DNA of 29,681 bases from an uncultured Rhodoplanes sp. (GCA_936924235.1 CAKZHN010000014.1:1-29681), one strand, 5' to 3'. Positions 1 to 8,316 are shown, counted from the first letter of the stretch. The notes: generated from the letters alone by a model not told the origin. Translations and numbers: made by a program.

Positions 1-228
1 TCCCGGCGCTCCATTCCCTTCCTATTGGAAGGGGAAGGAAAACAGGGAGACGGGCGCACCCGGGCGTCCGAAAACAAAGCCCCGGCCCAGCGGAGCGTTG
101 GCTGAAGACTCTCTCCACGTCATTCCGGGGCGCGCCGAAGGTGCGAACCCGGAATCCAGTTCTGGAGGGACTGTTTGCGGAACTGGATTCCGGATCGCCG
201 CTACCCGGCGTCCGGAATGACCGCGGCG
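1..228. other. Non-coding stretch beyond livF with two hairpins
   Basis: I see no convincing gene here. A short hairpin lies at 16-33: CCCTTCC pairs with GGAAGGG across a 4-base loop. A larger palindromic repeat occupies 119-221 and is listed separately. Neither is followed by a T-run in the livF (minus) direction, so an intrinsic terminator is not clear. Short open frames on the plus strand here are out-of-frame continuations over livF and have no ribosome site. Confidence 0.6.
119..221. repeat. Palindromic intergenic repeat (REP/cruciform-like)
   Basis: The outer arms GTCATTCCGG (119-128) and CCGGAATGAC (212-221) are perfect inverted copies. Nested inside, CCGGAATCCAGTT (149-161) pairs perfectly with AACTGGATTCCGG (181-193). 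The result is a two-tier stem of about 100 bp that starts 8 bases beyond the livF stop. Repeats opening with GTCATTCCGG and containing CCCGGAATCC are, from general knowledge, dispersed many times in Bradyrhizobium- and Rhodopseudomonas-type genomes. Only one copy is visible here, so the dispersed nature is inferred. It may also shape the 3' end of the liv transcript. Confidence 0.7.
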
Positions 229-951
229 CTAGCTCTTCGCCTCGGCAACCCGCAGGCCGATGTAGCGATCGAGCGTGGCGTGGTCCTTCAACAGATCCTG
301 CGATTTCGCGCGGTGCACGATGGTGCCGCGCTCGAGCAGCACCGCATGCTCGGTGAGCGACAGCGCCACTTCGGCATGCTGCTCCACCAAGATCACCGCG
401 GTGCCTTCCTCGACGATCATCTTGCGCAGGCCGCGCACCAGCTCCTCGACGATGATCGGCGCGAGCCCTTCCAAAGGCTCGTCCAACAACAGCAGCGACG
501 GATTGGTCATCAGCGCGCGCGCGGTCGCGAGCATCTGCTGCTCGCCGCCGGAGAGCTGATTGCCCTTGGACAGCCGTCGTTCTTTCAGGCGCGGGAAGAA
601 CTGATAGGCCGCGTCGAGGTCCCAGCGGCCGGGCCGCGCCGCAACCGTGAGATTCTCCTCGACCGTGAGGTTGGCGAAGATCTCGCGCTCCTGAGCGACC
701 CAGCCGATGCCGGCCTGGGCGCGGCGGTGTGGCGGCATCCGGCTGATGTCCTGGCCGCGCCAGACGATCGCGCCGCGGCGGAGCTGGGTGAAGCCCATCA
801 GCGTGAGCAGCAAGGTGCTCTTGCCGACGCCGTTGCGCCCCAGCACCGCGAGGCTGCCGCGCTCGGCCACGTCGAACGAGATGTCGTCGAGCACGACGGC
901 TTCGCCGTAGCCCGAGCGGACGTTCTTGAAGGAGAGCAGCGCGTCAGCCAT
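229..951 (-). CDS. livF: Branched-chain amino acid-type ABC transporter ATPase LivF
   Basis: This 240-residue cytoplasmic ATPase is the second nucleotide-binding subunit of a Liv/HAAT importer and powers uptake through LivH/LivM. Walker A is GRNGVGKST at residues 38-46, the ABC signature LSGGEQQ at 133-139, and Walker B LLLLDEP at 153-159. It ends with the short C-terminus typical of LivF. The ATG at 951 overlaps the livG stop by 8 bases, indicating translational coupling; the frame stays open upstream but reads inside livG. It is the last gene of the livHMGF order. Family assignment is firm. The substrate is not: Liv-type systems in these bacteria often import aromatic acids, amides or urea, and the catabolic neighbours favour an organic acid. 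Confidence 0.95.
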   Translation of the reverse strand: MADALLSFKNVRSGYGEAVVLDDISFDVAERGSLAVLGRNGVGKSTLLLTLMGFTQLRRGAIVWRGQDISRMPPHRRAQAGIGWVAQEREIFANLTVEENLTVAARPGRWDLDAAYQFFPRLKERRLSKGNQLSGGEQQMLATARALMTNPSLLLLDEPLEGLAPIIVEELVRGLRKMIVEEGTAVILVEQHAEVALSLTEHAVLLERGTIVHRAKSQDLLKDHATLDRYIGLRVAEAKS

Positions 952-1696
952 GCGCTCCTCCCAGATAAACCTCACGCACCCGCGGGTCGGCGGCGATCTC
1001 GGCGGGCGTGCCTTCGAGCAGGATGCCGCCGCTGACCATGACGATGATGCGGCTGGCGAGCCTGAACACCAGCTCCATGTCGTGCTCGATGAACAGCACC
1101 GTGATGTCCTTCGAGAGATTGCTGATCGCGGTGAACAGCTCGGCGCTCTCGGTGCGCGGCACGCCTGCCGCGGGCTCGTCGAGCAGCAGCACCTTGGGCT
1201 TGGTCGCCAGCGCCAGCGCGATCTCCAGAAGCCGCTGCTGGCCGTAGGCGAGGTGCCGCGTCTCCTGGGTGCAAACCGGCCCAAGCATCAGCGACTGAAG
1301 GATCGCGTGAGCCTCGTCGACAGCCGTGCGGTAGTCGGCGGTGCGTCGCCACCAGGTGCGAGCGATCTTGTCCCGCTCGCAGATCGCAAGCGTCACCGCC
1401 TCGAGCGGGGTGAGATGCGGGAAGAGGCTGTTGATCTGGAAGGTGCGGACGAGCCCGCGCCGCACCCGCTGCTCGGGGCTGAGCGCGGTGATGTCCTCGC
1501 CGTCGAGCAGAATCTGCCCGCCGTCCGGCCGCAGCATGCCGGTCATCAGGTTGATCATCGTGGTCTTGCCGGCGCCGTTCGGGCCGATCAGCGCGTAGCG
1601 CACGCCGGCGGGCAGCGCGATGCCGATGTTGTTGGCGACCACGAGAGAGCCGAAGCGCTTGTTGAGGCCGCTCGTTGCGAGCGCGGGCGCGCTCAT
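944..1696 (-). CDS. livG: Branched-chain amino acid-type ABC transporter ATPase LivG
   Basis: This 250-residue ATPase is the partner of LivF. Walker A GPNGAGKTT is at residues 38-46, the variant signature LAYGQQRLLE at 149-158, and Walker B VLLLDEP at 169-175, followed by an IEHDM switch-histidine segment near 203-207. The degenerate LAYGQQ signature and the C-terminal extension ending in an REVYLG-like motif are characteristic of LivG rather than LivF. The ATG at 1696 sits in an ATGA overlap with the livM stop (4 bases), and its own stop overlaps the livF start. These junctions support a single polycistronic message. Substrate unknown. Confidence 0.95.
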   Translation of the reverse strand: MSAPALATSGLNKRFGSLVVANNIGIALPAGVRYALIGPNGAGKTTMINLMTGMLRPDGGQILLDGEDITALSPEQRVRRGLVRTFQINSLFPHLTPLEAVTLAICERDKIARTWWRRTADYRTAVDEAHAILQSLMLGPVCTQETRHLAYGQQRLLEIALALATKPKVLLLDEPAAGVPRTESAELFTAISNLSKDITVLFIEHDMELVFRLASRIIVMVSGGILLEGTPAEIAADPRVREVYLGGAHG

Positions 1697-2730
1697 GGTC
1701 TGCGCCTCCACGGCGGCGAGACGAGCCAGCCGAACCAGCGTTGGCCGCGCTTGGTGGAGATGATGTCGTTGAGACCGCCGAGGATGCCGTTCGGCAGGAA
1801 CAGCACGACCGCGATCAGGAGAATGCCGATCGGGAAGTACCAGTACTGCGGATTGACGCCGGAGAACTGATCGCGCGCCACCATGTAGATGGTGGCGCCG
1901 ATCAGGCCGCCGTAAAGCCGTCCGGTGCCGCCGAGAATCAGCATCACCAGGATGTCGGCGGAGCGGGGAAAGCCGAGCACTTCCAGCGACACCGTCTCGG
2001 TGGTCTGGGTCAGGATCGCGCCGGCGATGCCGGCCATGACGCCGGCGATGGTGTAGACCTTGCGGATGTGCGGCCGGCTTTCCGCGCCGATCGCCCGCAT
2101 GCGCACCGCGTTCTCGCGGATGCCGCGCAGCGCGAGCCCGAACGGCGAATTGGTCAGCCGCCGGCTCATCAGGAAGAACAGGAACAGCACGATCAGCGCG
2201 TAGGTATAGGCGGTGTAGCCGTAAAGATCGAAGGCGAACATCCCGAGCAGCGGCCACATGTGGACGCCCTGCAGGCCGTCGGCGCCGCCCGTGAGCCAGC
2301 TCGCGCTGTTGGCAAGCTCGACCAGCAGGAGCCCGAAGCCGAGCGTGATCATGATCAGCGCGAGATGGCGGAAGCGCGCGATGATGAAGCTCATCAGAAA
2401 GCCCATCAGTCCCGCGACGAAGCCCGCGGCCAGAAGACCGGTGAGCGGCTCGCCCCAGCCCCATTTCGAAATGAGACCTGCCGTATAGGCGCCGACGCCG
2501 AAGAACGCGGCGTGGCCGAGCGAGACGATGCCGGCGTAGCCCAGGATCAGGTCGAGCGAGAGCGCAAACAGCGCCGAGATCGCGACCTGGCTCGCCAGCA
2601 CCAGATAGTCCGGCGTCAGCACGAACGGCAGCAAGGTCGCGAGCCAGAAGATGATCTCGGCGGTGCGCCAGCGGGCCTGGGCTTCGAGCTGCTCGATCGG
2701 CGAGGCGAGGGCGGGGGAGAGCATCGCCAT
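1693..2730 (-). CDS. livM: Branched-chain amino acid-type ABC transporter permease LivM
   Basis: A 345-residue inner-membrane permease with about nine to ten hydrophobic segments. It contains the LivM landmarks LILGYAGIVSLGHAAFFG (about residues 62-79) and a LILGGTGRLYGGLIGA-like loop in the C-terminal half, which forms the coupling region for the ATPases. It follows livH with one base between, and its stop overlaps the livG start (ATGA). A second in-frame ATG two codons downstream (at 2724) is an equally possible start. The N-terminal 20-30 residues are hydrophilic and longer than in minimal homologues. With LivH it should form the translocation pore. Confidence 0.93.
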   Translation of the reverse strand: MAMLSPALASPIEQLEAQARWRTAEIIFWLATLLPFVLTPDYLVLASQVAISALFALSLDLILGYAGIVSLGHAAFFGVGAYTAGLISKWGWGEPLTGLLAAGFVAGLMGFLMSFIIARFRHLALIMITLGFGLLLVELANSASWLTGGADGLQGVHMWPLLGMFAFDLYGYTAYTYALIVLFLFFLMSRRLTNSPFGLALRGIRENAVRMRAIGAESRPHIRKVYTIAGVMAGIAGAILTQTTETVSLEVLGFPRSADILVMLILGGTGRLYGGLIGATIYMVARDQFSGVNPQYWYFPIGILLIAVVLFLPNGILGGLNDIISTKRGQRWFGWLVSPPWRRRP

Positions 2731-2731
2731 G

Positions 2732-3592
2732 TCAGCGCCGCCCGAAAATGCCGGACGGCCGCCACATCAGCAGCGTCAGCATCACCAGATAGATCAGGAA
2801 CGAGCCGATGGCGGGGAAGTAATACTTGCCCGCCATGTCGCTGATGCCGAGCAGCATCGCGGCGGCGAATGTGCCGCCGATCGAGCCGAGCCCGCCGACC
2901 GCCACGACAATCAGCACATAAACAAGGTAGGCCAGCGCGAACGACGGATCGAGGCCGACGATGTCGATGGCGAGCGCGCCGCCGAGGCCGGCGAGCCCGC
3001 TGCCGAGCGCGAACGTGATGGCGAAGGCCCTGTCGACATTGATGCCGAGCCCACGCGCCATGCGCTGGTTGTCGACCGCGGCGCGGATCTGCGCGCCGAA
3101 CCGGGTGAACTCCAGCGTCGCCACCAAAAGCGCCGTGACCACCAGCGCGAAGACGATGAGGAAGATGCGGTAGACGCCGAACGTCAGCGCGCCGACATGG
3201 ATCGAGCCGCGGAGATAGCCCGGCAGCGACACCGGCTGCTGGTTGGTGGTGTAGATGTAGGTCGTCACCGCGATCGACACGAACACGATGCCGATGGTCA
3301 GCAGGCACTGGTCGAGGTCGCTCGACCGGTAAAGCCTCCGAAACATCGTGCGCTCGAAGACCACGCTGATCGCGCCGGCCGCGACGAAGGCCATGGGCAG
3401 GGTGGCGAGGAACGGCCAGCCCAGCCGGTTCATCAGCGTAACGGCAACATAGCCGCCGATCATGCCGAAGGTGCAGTGCGCGAGATTGACGAAATTCATC
3501 ATCCCGAGCGTCACCGACAGCCCGACCGAGAGCAGGAACAGCAGCATGCCGTAGGCGAACCCGTCGAACAGGACGCCGACAACCGAAATCAT
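2732..3592 (-). CDS. livH: Branched-chain amino acid-type ABC transporter permease LivH
   Basis: A 286-residue integral membrane permease with about eight hydrophobic segments. The N-terminal SVGLSVTLGMMNFVNLAH stretch (about residues 23-40) and the GGLGSIGGTFAAAMLLG loop near residues 230-246 are LivH family hallmarks. I chose the ATG at 3592 because a purine-rich AAGGGGG lies just upstream and because homologues start with this short hydrophilic tail; the frame stays open 36 codons further but would run into the end of the binding-protein gene. It lies 46 bases after that gene's stop and is followed almost immediately by livM. Confidence 0.93.
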   Translation of the reverse strand: MISVVGVLFDGFAYGMLLFLLSVGLSVTLGMMNFVNLAHCTFGMIGGYVAVTLMNRLGWPFLATLPMAFVAAGAISVVFERTMFRRLYRSSDLDQCLLTIGIVFVSIAVTTYIYTTNQQPVSLPGYLRGSIHVGALTFGVYRIFLIVFALVVTALLVATLEFTRFGAQIRAAVDNQRMARGLGINVDRAFAITFALGSGLAGLGGALAIDIVGLDPSFALAYLVYVLIVVAVGGLGSIGGTFAAAMLLGISDMAGKYYFPAIGSFLIYLVMLTLLMWRPSGIFGRR

Positions 3593-3638
3593 TGCGGTCG
3601 CCCCCTTCGGCCGCGCGGCATGCTGCGATAGTCCCTGC

Positions 3639-4817
3639 TTACTTGCCCATCGCCGCCTTGATCGGGTCCTTGACGTTCTCGATCTTGTCGAACTCGACAT
3701 TGACGAGCTTGCCGTCGACCTTCTCGACGCGGCGGATGTAGACCGTCTCGATCACGTCGCGGGTTTCCGGGTCGATCGACATCGGGCCGCGCGGGCTTTC
3801 CCAGGAGAGGCCCTTGGCGGCGGCGATCAGCTTCTCGCCGTCGGCGTCGCCCTTGGTCTTCTTCAGCGCCTCGTAGATGACGTGCATGCCGTCATAGCCG
3901 CCGACCGAGAACATGTCGGGGTTGCGCTTGTAGTCGGCGACGTACTCGGCGACGAACTTCTTGTTCACCGCCGACTGGTGGTTGGCGTCGTAGTGGAACG
4001 CCGTGATGATGCCGAGGCCGTCGTCGCCCATGCCTTTCAGCGACTCGTCGAAGGTGAGTTCGCCCTGGCCGAGGATCTTGGTCTTGTTCTTGTCGATGCC
4101 GCGCTCGGCGATGTTCTTGCCGATCGTCGCCGGTTGCGTGCCGCCCGGCACCCAGATGTAGATCGCGTCGGGCGCGAGGTCCTTGGCGCGCTGCAGGAAC
4201 GCGGTGAAGTCCTGGTTGGGGACCGGATAGCGTGCCGAGCCGATGATCTCGCCGCCGTTGTCCTTGAAGCCCTTCTGGAACGCCGCTTCGCCGTCATGGC
4301 CGGGGCTGAAGTCGGAGACGAGCGTATAGGCCTTCTTGATGCCGTTCTTGGCAGCCCAGGCGCCGAGCGCCTGATTGACGGCAGGCACCGTGAACGAGGT
4401 GCGCACCATGTAGGGCGACTTGGTGGTGATGATCGAGGTCGCGGCGTTCATGTTAACCATGAACTTCTTGGCCTGGGCCGACACGTCGGCCGCGGCCAGC
4501 GCGTTCGGCGTGAGATCGAAGCCCGCCAGGATGTCGGCCTTGTCGCGGACGATGGCCTCCTGCGACAGGCGCTTGGACACGTCCGGCGCGATGCCGCCGT
4601 TGTCCTTGCGGATGATCTCGATCTTCTTGCCGGCGACGGTGTCGCCGTGCTGCTTCATGTAGAGCTTGATGCCGTTTTCGATCTGGGCGCCGCTGTCGGC
4701 GAACTGTCCTGAATAGGACATGATGATGGCGATCTTGACCGTGTCCTCGGCGTGAGCCGCGATCGGCGCGGCCGCCGCGAGCAGAATCAGAGCCAGTCCG
4801 GTTTTTGCTTGTCGCAT
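3639..4817 (-). CDS. Periplasmic ligand-binding protein, Liv/HAAT type (copy 1)
   Basis: This 392-residue type I periplasmic binding protein (Peripla_BP_6 fold) would deliver ligand to LivHM. A signal peptide covers residues 1-23, cleaved after AHA just before EDTVKIA. Two-lobe family motifs are visible: SGQFADSGAQIENGI, the AATSIITTKSPYM hinge segment, SDFSPGHDGE and SVGGYDGMHVIYEAL. A strong ribosome site (GGAGGG, 9 bases before ATG) fixes the start. It is the binding protein next to livH. It is clearly paralogous with the upstream binding protein at 5035-6216 (about two thirds of residues identical by eye) but is separated from it by a strong terminator, so it may need its own promoter or read-through. 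Ligand unknown. Confidence 0.93.
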   Translation of the reverse strand: MRQAKTGLALILLAAAAPIAAHAEDTVKIAIIMSYSGQFADSGAQIENGIKLYMKQHGDTVAGKKIEIIRKDNGGIAPDVSKRLSQEAIVRDKADILAGFDLTPNALAAADVSAQAKKFMVNMNAATSIITTKSPYMVRTSFTVPAVNQALGAWAAKNGIKKAYTLVSDFSPGHDGEAAFQKGFKDNGGEIIGSARYPVPNQDFTAFLQRAKDLAPDAIYIWVPGGTQPATIGKNIAERGIDKNKTKILGQGELTFDESLKGMGDDGLGIITAFHYDANHQSAVNKKFVAEYVADYKRNPDMFSVGGYDGMHVIYEALKKTKGDADGEKLIAAAKGLSWESPRGPMSIDPETRDVIETVYIRRVEKVDGKLVNVEFDKIENVKDPIKAAMGK

Positions 4818-4943
4818 TTGGGGATCCCTCCGGAATTCAGCGTTTGCGTTTATTTGGCGGCACTTTGGCCCGCCGCGGCGCGATCCGCAATGGCTGGCGC
4901 GGGGCCAAAACCGCGCACCCGCATGTTTCCTTCAAGCCGATGC

Positions 4944-4982
4944 AAAAACGGGATCGGCTTGGGTGCCCCAAACCGATCCCGT
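4944..4982 (-). terminator. Intrinsic terminator between the two binding-protein genes
   Basis: ACGGGATCGG (4948-4957) pairs perfectly with CCGATCCCGT (4973-4982). The stem continues, after one C/A mismatch, with TTGGG/CCCAA closing on a TGC loop, giving about 16 base pairs. Read on the minus strand, the hairpin is followed directly by TTTTT (complement of 4944-4948). It begins 53 bases after the stop of the upstream binding protein, so it fits a Rho-independent terminator or attenuator that lowers expression of copy 1 and livHMGF relative to the upstream genes. Confidence 0.85.
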
Positions 4983-5034
4983 GACGTTGCGCGTTCCAAA
5001 GGCAGCGGCTATTTGGCGGCTACTTAAGCAGCAG

Positions 5035-6216
5035 CTATTTGGCCATCCGCGCCTTCACCGGGTCCTTGACGTTTTCGACCTTGTCGATTTCCACGTTGCG
5101 GAGCCCTTCCGGCGTCTTGGTCACCTTGTTGATATAGACGGTGAGGATGATGTCGCGCGTCTCCGGATCGATCTGGACCGGACCGCGCGGGCTTTCCCAC
5201 TTCATGCCTTTCGCGGCCGCGATCAGCGATTCGCCATCGGCCTTGCCGCCGGTCTTCTTCAGCGTTTCGTAGATCAGGTGCATGCCGTCATAGCCGCCGA
5301 TCGAGAAGATGTCGGGGTTGCGGCCGCCGGAGATGTCGTTGAAGCCCTTCACGAAGGCCTTGTTCATCGCCGACTGATGATTGTGGTCGTAGTGCGCCGC
5401 GGTGATGATGCCGACCGCGACATCGCCCATGCTCTTCAGCGCGCTGTCGTCGGCCAGCACGTCCTGGCCGATGACCCGGACCTTCTGCGGATCGATTCCG
5501 CGCTCGGAGAGCGCCTTGCCGACCGCGGCCGGCTGCGTGCCGCCCGGAATCCAGATGTAGATGGTGTCGGGGTTGGTGTCCTTGGCGCGCTGGACGAACA
5601 CCGAGAAGTCCGGGTTCGCGACCGGGAAGCGCACCGAGCCGACGATCTCGCCACCGGCCTCCTTGACGCCAAGCTGGAACGCTTGCTCGCCGTCATGGCC
5701 GGGGCCGAAGTCGGACACCATGCTGTAGATGCGCTTCGAGCCGGTCTTCACCGCCCAGGTGCCGAGCGTCTGGTTCAGCATCGGCGTGGTCACCGAGGTG
5801 CGCGCCATGTACGGCGATTTCGTCGTGATGATCGACGTCGCCGCATTCATGATCACGGTGAAGACCTTGGCGCTGGCCGAAACGTCGCCGACCGCGAGCG
5901 CGTTCGGCGTCAGGATCAGCCCGCCGATGATGTCGACCTTGTCGCGGGTGATCAGCTCCTGCGCCAGCCGCTTGGCGACGTCGGGGGCAATGCCGCCGGT
6001 GTCCTTGCGGATCAACTCGATCTTCTTGCCGGCAACCGTGTCGCCATGCTCCTTCATGTAGAGCTTGATGGCGTTGTCCATCTGCGCCGCGGTGTCGGCG
6101 AACTGGCCCGAGAACGGCATGATCAGGCCGATCTTGACGGTGTCCTGGGCGTTGGCCAGCGCGGTGGCGGCGAGCAGCGCGGTGGCGCCGAGCAGAGCAG
6201 CGAGCGACTTTCGCAT
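5035..6216 (-). CDS. Periplasmic ligand-binding protein, Liv/HAAT type (copy 2)
   Basis: A 393-residue exported type I binding protein, paralogous to the one at 3639-4817. The signal peptide spans residues 1-23 (ALANA before QDTVKIG). It shares the NAATSIITTKSPYM, PGHDGE and GGYDGMHLIYE motifs with copy 1, but differs in ligand-lobe segments, for example GGLILTPNAL against GFDLTPNAL. The ATG at 6216 is chosen because GGGAGGG lies 10 bases upstream and the signal peptide starts there; a further upstream ATG at 6333 would add a 39-residue non-secretory leader. It follows the LLM oxidoreductase by 147 bases and is followed by a strong terminator. It could be the high-abundance receptor feeding the same LivHMGF pore with another ligand. 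Confidence 0.93.
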   Translation of the reverse strand: MRKSLAALLGATALLAATALANAQDTVKIGLIMPFSGQFADTAAQMDNAIKLYMKEHGDTVAGKKIELIRKDTGGIAPDVAKRLAQELITRDKVDIIGGLILTPNALAVGDVSASAKVFTVIMNAATSIITTKSPYMARTSVTTPMLNQTLGTWAVKTGSKRIYSMVSDFGPGHDGEQAFQLGVKEAGGEIVGSVRFPVANPDFSVFVQRAKDTNPDTIYIWIPGGTQPAAVGKALSERGIDPQKVRVIGQDVLADDSALKSMGDVAVGIITAAHYDHNHQSAMNKAFVKGFNDISGGRNPDIFSIGGYDGMHLIYETLKKTGGKADGESLIAAAKGMKWESPRGPVQIDPETRDIILTVYINKVTKTPEGLRNVEIDKVENVKDPVKARMAK

Positions 6217-6324
6217 CGGAAAAACCCTCCCTGGAATTTCAGCCTTTTGGCCTTTGCCGGGACGGTAAAGGCTGCAATTCCCAAGGTCAATTTGGCGGCG
6301 CTTACGCCTTTGGGATGGGTGCGG

Positions 6325-6349
6325 GCCGCCCACTTGGACGGTGGGCAGC
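6325..6349 (-). other. Intercistronic hairpin between LLM gene and binding protein copy 2
   Basis: GCCGCCCAC (6325-6333) pairs with GTGGGCAGC (6341-6349) with one mismatch and a 7-base loop. It begins 14 bases after the LLM stop. No T-run follows on the minus strand, so it looks more like an mRNA processing or stabilising structure than a terminator. Confidence 0.4.
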
Positions 6350-6363
6350 CGTTTTGGTGGCCG

Positions 6364-7506
6364 CTAGTCCTTCAAATGCGGCATCACCTCGGAGACGAAC
6401 ATCTCCATGTTGCGCTTGGTGAGCTCATCCGAGAGCGTGCCGAACTGGAGCATGGTGATGAGCTTGCCGGCGTTGGTCTCCTCGCGGAGCTTGGCAAGCT
6501 GTTCGCGCACCGTCTTCGGGCTTCCCACCACCACGGTGCCGTTGTCGGCGAGCTCCTCCAGCGTCAGCCGCTTCTGCGCGCCGAGCGCCTTGCGCATCCG
6601 CATGGTGTTCTTCATCGACGGCAGCGACATGTAGCCCGGCGGCAAGAGCATCTGGAACGGCACCGCGAGGAAGTCGTTGAACAGCGTCTCGATGCCTTCC
6701 TTGGCTTCCTTCCGGGCACGCTCGTCGGTGTCGGCGACATAAACCGGCGACGCCCAGCCGAGCTGGCTCGGCAGCGCCTCGTAGCCGTATTGCCGGGCCT
6801 GCTCACGATAGACGTTGAGATAGCGCGCGACCAGCTCGCGGCTCGAGAACGTCACCAGGAACGGATATTTGCGCTCCGGCGCTGCCGCCCATTTCACCGT
6901 TTCGGACGAGCCCATCGACGGGATCCAGATTTCCGGATGCGGCGCCTGATAGGGGCGGGGCCAGATGTTGACGTAGCGCACGTTGAAGTGCTCGCCCTCG
7001 AACGAGGTCGGGCCGGGCTTGGTCCAGGCCTGCACGATCAGGTCGTGCGCCTCCTGGTAGCGCTCGTGGGAGAAGAACGGATTGATGCCGGTCGAGTGAT
7101 ACTCGTTGCCGATGCCGCGCACAAAGCCGGTGATGATGCGGCCCTTCGACAGGTTGTCGAGCATCGCGAACTCTTCGGCGATGTTGACCGGGTTGTTCAC
7201 CAGCGGCAGCGCGCGGCCGATGATCGCGATCTTGGCTTTCGTGGTGCGTGCGATCAGGTTTGCGGCAATCAGATTCGGCGCCGGCATGATGCCGTAGGCG
7301 GTCTGATGATGCTCGTTCACCGCGATCACGTCGAAGCCGAGCTTTTCGGCATAGACGAGCTGGTTGATATAGGACTCGTATTCCTCGGCGCCCTTCTTGG
7401 GATCGTAGAGCGTGTTCGGCATCACCACCCAGGCGGCGCGATGCTTGTGGCGCTCGGCCATGTCGAGCGGGCGATAAGGCATCAGGTGAAAGAATGTGAA
7501 CTGCAT
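6364..7506 (-). CDS. LLM-class flavin-dependent oxidoreductase (luciferase-like monooxygenase)
   Basis: A 380-residue cytoplasmic TIM-barrel protein of the bacterial-luciferase superfamily. Such enzymes use reduced FMN supplied by a separate reductase, or F420, to oxygenate small organic substrates. Diagnostic segments are DVIAVNEHHQTAYGIMPAPN (about residues 59-78), PLVNNPVNIAEEFAMLDNLS, GRIITGFVRGIGNEY and the C-terminal TVVVGSPKTVREQL. Length is normal for the family. Its ATG overlaps the hydrolase stop by one base (TGATG), so the two are translationally coupled and probably act in one pathway. No flavin reductase is encoded nearby. Substrate cannot be read from sequence; the neighbouring UbiD decarboxylase and importer suggest an aromatic or cyclic acid. 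Confidence 0.9.
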   Translation of the reverse strand: MQFTFFHLMPYRPLDMAERHKHRAAWVVMPNTLYDPKKGAEEYESYINQLVYAEKLGFDVIAVNEHHQTAYGIMPAPNLIAANLIARTTKAKIAIIGRALPLVNNPVNIAEEFAMLDNLSKGRIITGFVRGIGNEYHSTGINPFFSHERYQEAHDLIVQAWTKPGPTSFEGEHFNVRYVNIWPRPYQAPHPEIWIPSMGSSETVKWAAAPERKYPFLVTFSSRELVARYLNVYREQARQYGYEALPSQLGWASPVYVADTDERARKEAKEGIETLFNDFLAVPFQMLLPPGYMSLPSMKNTMRMRKALGAQKRLTLEELADNGTVVVGSPKTVREQLAKLREETNAGKLITMLQFGTLSDELTKRNMEMFVSEVMPHLKD

Positions 7507-8285
7507 CAGCGTGTCCCCTGATAGAGGCGGACGATTTCCTTGGCGGTGATCTCCGGCTTCTCGACCGCCGGCACATGGCCGCATTCGGGAACGATCTCGA
7601 CCCGGCTTCCGGGAATCCGCTCGCCCCAGCGCGCCGCATAGGCGTTCGGGAACAGCTTGTCCTCCTTGCCCCACATGATCAGCGTCGGCACGCTGATGCG
7701 ATGCAGCCAGCGCTCCAGCGACGGGTTGTACCAGCGCGGCTCCCAGCCGAACTTCGCGGTGGCGAAGCGGTTGGTCAGCATGTTGTCGGCCTGCTCGTCG
7801 GCGAGCTGGGCCCCAAGAATCTGATCGGCGATGGCCTGATTGAAGTAGAGATTGCGGACCGCTTCCTCGGGGCTCCAGATGAAGTTGTCGCCGCTTTGCA
7901 GTCCCTTGATGCGGATGCCGGCGGGATCGAGCAGGGTCAGCGATTTCAGCCGCGTGCAATTGCGCACCGCAAGCTCGGCCGCGGCCCAGCCGCCGAGCGA
8001 CTGACCGACCAGATGCACCGAGTGCTCGCCCATGCCCTCGATGAAATCGAGGTAGTACATCGCCAAGTCGCCGATGTTGCGCATCCAGGGCGGATTGTCC
8101 GAGGTGCCGAAGCCCGGATGCTCCGGCACGAACACCTCGAAATGCTTGGAGAGGAGATCGAACACCGGCAGCCAGACCGGCAAGCCATTGGCGCCATGCA
8201 GAAACAGGAGCGGCGGGCCCGATCCGCCCCGAAGCATCCGGACATTGACGTCACGGACCTTGTGTTTCGTTTCCGTCCCCGGCAT
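7506..8285 (-). CDS. Alpha/beta-hydrolase (meta-cleavage-product-hydrolase-like)
   Basis: A 259-residue alpha/beta-hydrolase. The HG oxyanion motif is at residues 30-31, the nucleophile elbow GQSLGG puts Ser at 96, the acid is Asp209 in WGKEDK, and the base is His237 in ECGHVP. A helical lid of about 60 residues lies between strands 6 and 7, as in C-C bond hydrolases of aromatic degradation (MhpC/BphD type) and in some esterases. I chose the ATG at 8285 because GGAG lies 9 bases upstream; upstream codons would enter the divergent promoter. It is the first gene of the minus-strand unit and diverges from the UbiD gene at 8360. C-C hydrolase or ester/lactone hydrolase are both possible. Confidence 0.9.
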   Translation of the reverse strand: MPGTETKHKVRDVNVRMLRGGSGPPLLFLHGANGLPVWLPVFDLLSKHFEVFVPEHPGFGTSDNPPWMRNIGDLAMYYLDFIEGMGEHSVHLVGQSLGGWAAAELAVRNCTRLKSLTLLDPAGIRIKGLQSGDNFIWSPEEAVRNLYFNQAIADQILGAQLADEQADNMLTNRFATAKFGWEPRWYNPSLERWLHRISVPTLIMWGKEDKLFPNAYAARWGERIPGSRVEIVPECGHVPAVEKPEITAKEIVRLYQGTR

Positions 8286-8316
8286 GGCATTGTTCTCCGT
8301 GACTTTTGAGCGAAGC

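Noticed and set aside
5035..6333. Extended N-terminus of the second binding protein starting at 6333
   Set aside because: The added 39 residues are not secretory, whereas the ATG at 6216 has GGGAGGG upstream and starts a normal signal peptide.
4963..7521. Very long open frame (852 residues) on the plus strand opposite the second binding protein and LLM genes
   Set aside because: It is an antisense shadow produced by GC-rich codon bias. It is low in complexity (Arg/His/Asp/Leu rich), has no ribosome site or recognisable domain, and overlaps two strongly supported minus-strand genes.
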